Source: Linepithema humile (Eukaryota; Arthropoda; Insecta; Hymenoptera; Formicidae). Taken from it: a DNA stretch of 64,000 nt. The translations under genes were made by a program, and so were the position numbers. Positions within the stretch are counted from its first letter, which is position 1, and each line of letters opens with the position of its first letter. The notes beneath the pieces are model-generated. The model ran no database searches and was not told where the DNA came from. It saw only the letters and a list, made by a program, of their open reading frames with translations. Shown piece after piece: positions 59,994 through 64,000 of the stretch. Location of the stretch: contig NC_090133.1 of NCBI RefSeq assembly GCF_040581485.1, positions 19,344,001-19,408,000 of the forward strand. Direction: 5' to 3'.

Positions 59994-62922
59994 TCTTGCG
60001 CGCGGAAGGATGCTTGCGTGCCGCCCTGCAGAAGCCCTTTGTGCCGCGTTCTTCTTTCTCCTCGACTCCGCGCTTCGTTAACGTAGTTCTATGTATGTGT
60101 GTGTATGTGTGTGCATGCGTATGCCAGTGGATCCGTTTTTAGACGGCTGAAATACGTCCGTTCGTCTTTATATCGCTGATTAGTATACTCTCTCAGTTGT
60201 CTTACGGCTACGCCGTGTACATAAGTGACTTCTCTTTCCTGCTTTCTGCTTTCATTTTAAGCACAGTTATTTTCTGTTACTTGTTATTAAATCTTCTTTG
60301 GCCTGCCCTTTTTTCTTTTGTATTATGCGTTCCAAGAGAAAAATTTATCTTCCAAGATTTCCATCTTTATTTATTTCTCAGTTATTACGCTCTTGTTCAG
60401 TATCTCAGTTTTCTTAATACTTTTAGCTAATTATATTTTGATTAAATCTTCTTACATATTTCTACTTGTAAAAGAGAAATTCCTGGAATACAATCAATTC
60501 TCTTTTCTTTTGTTTTCCTTCTAATTGTCGATGTACCAGCGAAGAGTCTGCCTCGTTATACCCGTCGCGTCGTCACATGTTGCGTCATCGCGCTTTCGAC
60601 CGATCTTTTTGAACATTACAGAAGTTGGATGTTTCGGTATATTTTGCATCAGTCGTTTCTGTCGAACGCGACCTCGTTTTGCGAACTCTCGGAATTAAGA
60701 AGAAACGACCCGACAACGTAAGCCGGGAGCAACGACCGGAATACTAAGGAGCCGCGTGCAAATATTTTGCTGGTGAAAATTTCGTTAAATCCGACGATGT
60801 AATTTCGCCTAGTGCGACTTCCCGGCCGGCTAGAAGCGCACGAGTCCGAGAGAGAGAGAGAGAGAGAGAAAAAAAGACGTTGCACCGCACTGAATCATAA
60901 AAAGCCGCGGTCCGATGCACGGCCAGTTTTCTGTTCTCTCGTTTCGAGTCCACGGAATTAAACGACTCTATTCGCCCGTGAGAAATAGCCACTCGGGGAT
61001 CCTCTATCAGGAGGTAGCGAGACCCGAATTTAAAAACTTCCTCCGCCAGCCGAGTCCTCCTTCGCAAATTGGGTGCTACCAGAATCTCGGATGAACACTA
61101 TATACTCCTTTCAACTCTTCCGGTTTTGCTTTCGTATCCTTTTTTCCCTTATTTACGTCTTTTTTATCAAATAGATAAAATACGAACGAATTGCTTTCTA
61201 TGATAGTCTACATAAAATTCATAATTTGCGAAGAAACGTTTAAATTATATTAATACAAGTGTGGATCCCCAACGGCACTCTAAATCGAGGGTTGAAAATT
61301 TAATCGCATATTTATAGCACCGGCGGCACCATCGAAATATTATACTGCTTTCAATTTCTACTTTAAATACCATCTAACGCGCACCACTTAAATGCTTAGA
61401 TAATGTTCATTCCTATGCTATCTACTTTCGTTTGTGGCTTTTATGCAAATTTTTCACTTCTGCTTCTCAGCTATTTTCGACCCTGCATTCCGATTTCTTT
61501 TCGATTCTTTGCTGCACCGTTAGTTCGCAGCTTCGGAGCACTAGCAACCGAGGGACGCCCGAGCGCATACGGAATGACTGAAACGGATTACCGGCGGCGG
61601 CGGCGGCGGCGGCGCGCCGTCCTGCCCCTCGACGCGCGCGAGAGTAAAACTTTAAAGATCCTCGACCACTCTCATTCACCGCGAAAACCGCAACATCCGG
61701 GGGATTCCTCACGCTTTCTCGCGCGGCGCCGGCTCGATGCTTTATGAGGGGTTTACTTTATAGACACGAACGAGGCATTAGGACGGAAGACCGGTATTAG
61801 ACTGAAGACGCCGGCAGAATGCGGACGAAAAGGGAGAGGCGAATATATATAGAGCGAGGAACAAGGATGGAATGTCTCGCAGAAACTACCTCCCCACCCT
61901 CTTTTTCTCTATTTGCGGAATAGCTAGAGAAATAATTTTAGATGCGGTCTATTCGGGTCCTAAGCGTCGCGGTGGAGCACTTTCTCTCTCTCTCTCTCTC
62001 CCTCTCTCTTTCTTTCTCCTCATTGCAGAGTCCTCTGGCACCGTCCGTTCGCAAGCGGCGAGCAATCGCCGCGAAAATTTCTTGTCGATAACGACATTCT
62101 CGATCCCACTTCGCGCGTCTGATCCTCCTTCCGTCGCCTGCTTCCTTCTGTTTTCTTTTCCCTGCGGTCTTACCTCGGCGTCGCCTCTCGAGTCGACGCG
62201 GAAATCCTACCCCCGATATCCGCGCCCGTCACTGCCCATTCCACCACACGGAGCCCCATTATAGCCAAGAAAATTTATCGTCGAATGTCCTTGATCCTCC
62301 CCACCCGACGACTCCGCTCTCCCACTCATGCTCACGGAGGAAAATACCTGGATTCGAGTAACTCGTAAATCGAACTAGCCGAGTAATAAAGTCGCGCCAT
62401 GACGTTCCTTCGTTTTCTCTCTCTCTCTCTCTCTCTCGCTTTTTCCCTCGGAGTTTCCGTACCTTGCGACTTTTTGCTGTTGTGCGCCGAGCGAAATCTT
62501 CGGGTTCTCGTGTGCGAAACGTTCTTGTGTGGTTGCTCTCCGGACCGCTTAAAACAGAGGCAGATTCGACTTTGTCTCGAACAAACTTTAATCCTCCGCA
62601 TCGCATATTCATAGATGACATCGTTAAATAATGAGATGACACAAAATCGAGATACACGCAGCATATGTAGGATACTTTACTTCTGCGGATTATTTTTTAA
62701 TACAGTAGATTCTTTAATAGATTTTATGTTGCCTTTTTTTTAATAAATACTATTTTGAGAAAAAATAGTTTTTAAGTTGTAGTAATTAACGATAATTCTA
62801 AAAAATGTACTGTAGTTTGACGAAAAAATCTGCGTTGAAGATATCAGTATGCAATACAAAATGCTGGCGCTTTACGCAATACATATTTCTCAATTAGTCC
62901 CCTCATAATTTTTCACGACGGA
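59994..62922. other. Region upstream of SMYD4
   Basis: This should contain the SMYD4 promoter and 5' leader (minus strand), but no TATA box or defined start can be assigned. Simple repeats are a TG-rich run at 60090-60120, (GA)n at 60848-60869, a (GGC)n run at about 61593-61613 and (TC)n at 61983-62000 and 62416-62437. Several GC-rich frames lack domains. Confidence 0.5.
60848..60869. repeat. (GA)n microsatellite
   Basis: About 22 bp of GA dinucleotides followed by an A tract. Confidence 0.9.
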
Positions 62923-63246
62923 CTATTTAACTTGGACACAATATTTTAGGCACGTTTTAAGATGTCTGCGGACGAAGTCTGCAAGGATCCATCGGGCCAT
63001 CTGGCCCGAGAGAATTCGTACGCGGCTCCGACGTTTCCCATCCTCGAAACGTAAAGTATCGATGCCGCTTCCCTGATGAAATATCGACACTTGACTTCTT
63101 GGAGTAAATGGAACCTTTCGCGCGGTAACGTCATATGAAGTTCCCGGAGGATCACCGCCACTGCCGGCAGTTTGTATCGATTTAACGTCTGACCATGTAT
63201 GCCTCCCGTTAGTCGTCATATGTGTGTCAGGTGCATCCCCCTCGTC
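62923..63246 (-). CDS. Possible coding exon of an unidentified neighbouring gene
   Basis: A minus-strand frame is open for about 107 codons, from the codon after a stop at 63247-63249 to a stop at 62923. An internal ATG lies at 63219. The translation is compositionally balanced and hydrophilic for about 80 residues (for example THMTTNGRHTWSDVKSIQTA), unlike the low-complexity frames around it. I recognise no family. It may be a terminal or internal exon of a gene whose other exons lie beyond 64000; its acceptor lacks an obvious pyrimidine tract. It could also be chance. Confidence 0.3.
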   Translation of the reverse strand, partial: DEGDAPDTHMTTNGRHTWSDVKSIQTAGSGGDPPGTSYDVTARKVPFTPRSQVSIFHQGSGIDTLRFEDGKRRSRVRILSGQMARWILADFVRRHLKTCLKYCVQVK

Positions 63247-63249
63247 TTA

Positions 63250-64000
63250 TTTATTCGCAATCTCACTCATATTCTTTCCCGTAACGTATAAATTTTTCAG
63301 CGTTGTCGTCGCGAGATTCCTCCCCGTCACTAAAGCGCCGTAAAAATTTTGCCAGGATAGAAGTGCAGCATCCACATTAAATTGTTATGTACACGATTCT
63401 CCACTTTCACGCTATTTTCTATTTCCTTGACTAATTTATGTCGAATCAATTTTTCTTTGAAAAAGTATCATCGCTTATTGCAATTTTTATCATGAAGAAT
63501 CGCGAAACATCGATGGTACAATTTTTTATTAAACATATAAAACCTTCAGAGATTTTCTTCTCTTAAATAATTCAAGTTTCGATAAGTATTATATACCAAA
63601 TTCTGCGGATGATCTCTGTTTTCTTTTCTTTTTTTTTTATAAGGTACTGATTGTTTTATGGACCGCGCCCGTTTTTCTTTTTTAGTTTTCTTTTTTCGGT
63701 GAAAGCACTCGCTGATAACACAGTTCGGTTCGTGATAATCGGACCGATTTATGAGTCGAGATGGGAAGTTATCACGGTGCTGGTGAAGCAAAACATTGGC
63801 AGCTTTATCGGTCTGGAAGTCTCCTCTCGTTACTCTAGAATAGTATACCGGCAAATTTATCCCACTCGCTCCATATATGCGACTGGTAATTAATAAATGT
63901 TCTTGAGCGCGCGATATTTACGATGGGATGCGGCGGCAATGTCGTTATTGCGGTACGCATTAAACAGAATGCTCGTGTGCGATGCGCGTGCCAAGCGAGG
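63250..64000. other. Right edge, no gene recognised
   Basis: Mixed-composition DNA with T-rich tracts near 63620-63690. Frames at 63546-63854 (minus) and 63651-63893 (plus) overlap each other and show no domain. Confidence 0.5.

Noticed and set aside
1..64000. Endogenous viral element or retrotransposon
   Set aside because: No frame shows polymerase, capsid, integrase or transposase motifs, and no long terminal repeats were seen; all mobile sequences found are short non-autonomous DNA elements.

Overview
This is a eukaryotic nuclear window, almost certainly from an insect and most likely a hymenopteran such as an ant. That is an inference from the gene set, the split genes with GT-AG introns, the multi-kilobase introns, and AT-rich background DNA broken by GC-rich islands that keep many CpGs. 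Nothing suggests bacteria, a plasmid or a virus.

Four protein-coding genes can be assembled exon by exon with closed reading frames. Positions 1-1976 (minus strand) hold the 5' three exons of ATAD3, a mitochondrial AAA+ ATPase; its C-terminal part lies beyond the left edge. Positions 2726-8076 (plus) hold a complete five-exon POM121-like nuclear-pore membrane nucleoporin of 1614 aa. ATAD3 and POM121 are divergent, with about 750 bp between their start codons. Positions 10807-18962 (plus) hold an eight-exon Y-box cold-shock-domain protein (yps/YBX1 family, 368 aa), followed by a long stretch that may be its 3' UTR. Positions 26600-59993 (minus) hold a nine-exon SMYD4-like SET/MYND protein (about 720 aa) spread over 33 kb, with two introns of about 11.6 and 13.1 kb. 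A further open frame at 62923-63246 (minus) may be an exon of the next gene.

The noncoding DNA carries several small non-autonomous DNA transposons recognisable from their own ends. They are a 414-bp hAT-type element with an 8-bp duplication (28292-28705), a 284-bp piggyBac-type element between TTAA sites (54113-54396), and a 200-bp TA-flanked element with 25-bp inverted ends (15206-15405). There are also fold-back sequences, including a 119-bp near-perfect palindrome just downstream of POM121 (8251-8369). Microsatellites are common.

The genes are unrelated housekeeping functions (mitochondrial membrane ATPase, nuclear pore, mRNA-binding protein, SET/MYND protein) and do not form a joint pathway. 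I found no CRISPR array, rRNA, convincing tRNA, viral insertion or multi-gene novel system. The most notable items are the transposon-derived elements, the insect POM121 with an internal 95-aa duplication, and several small unassigned open frames.
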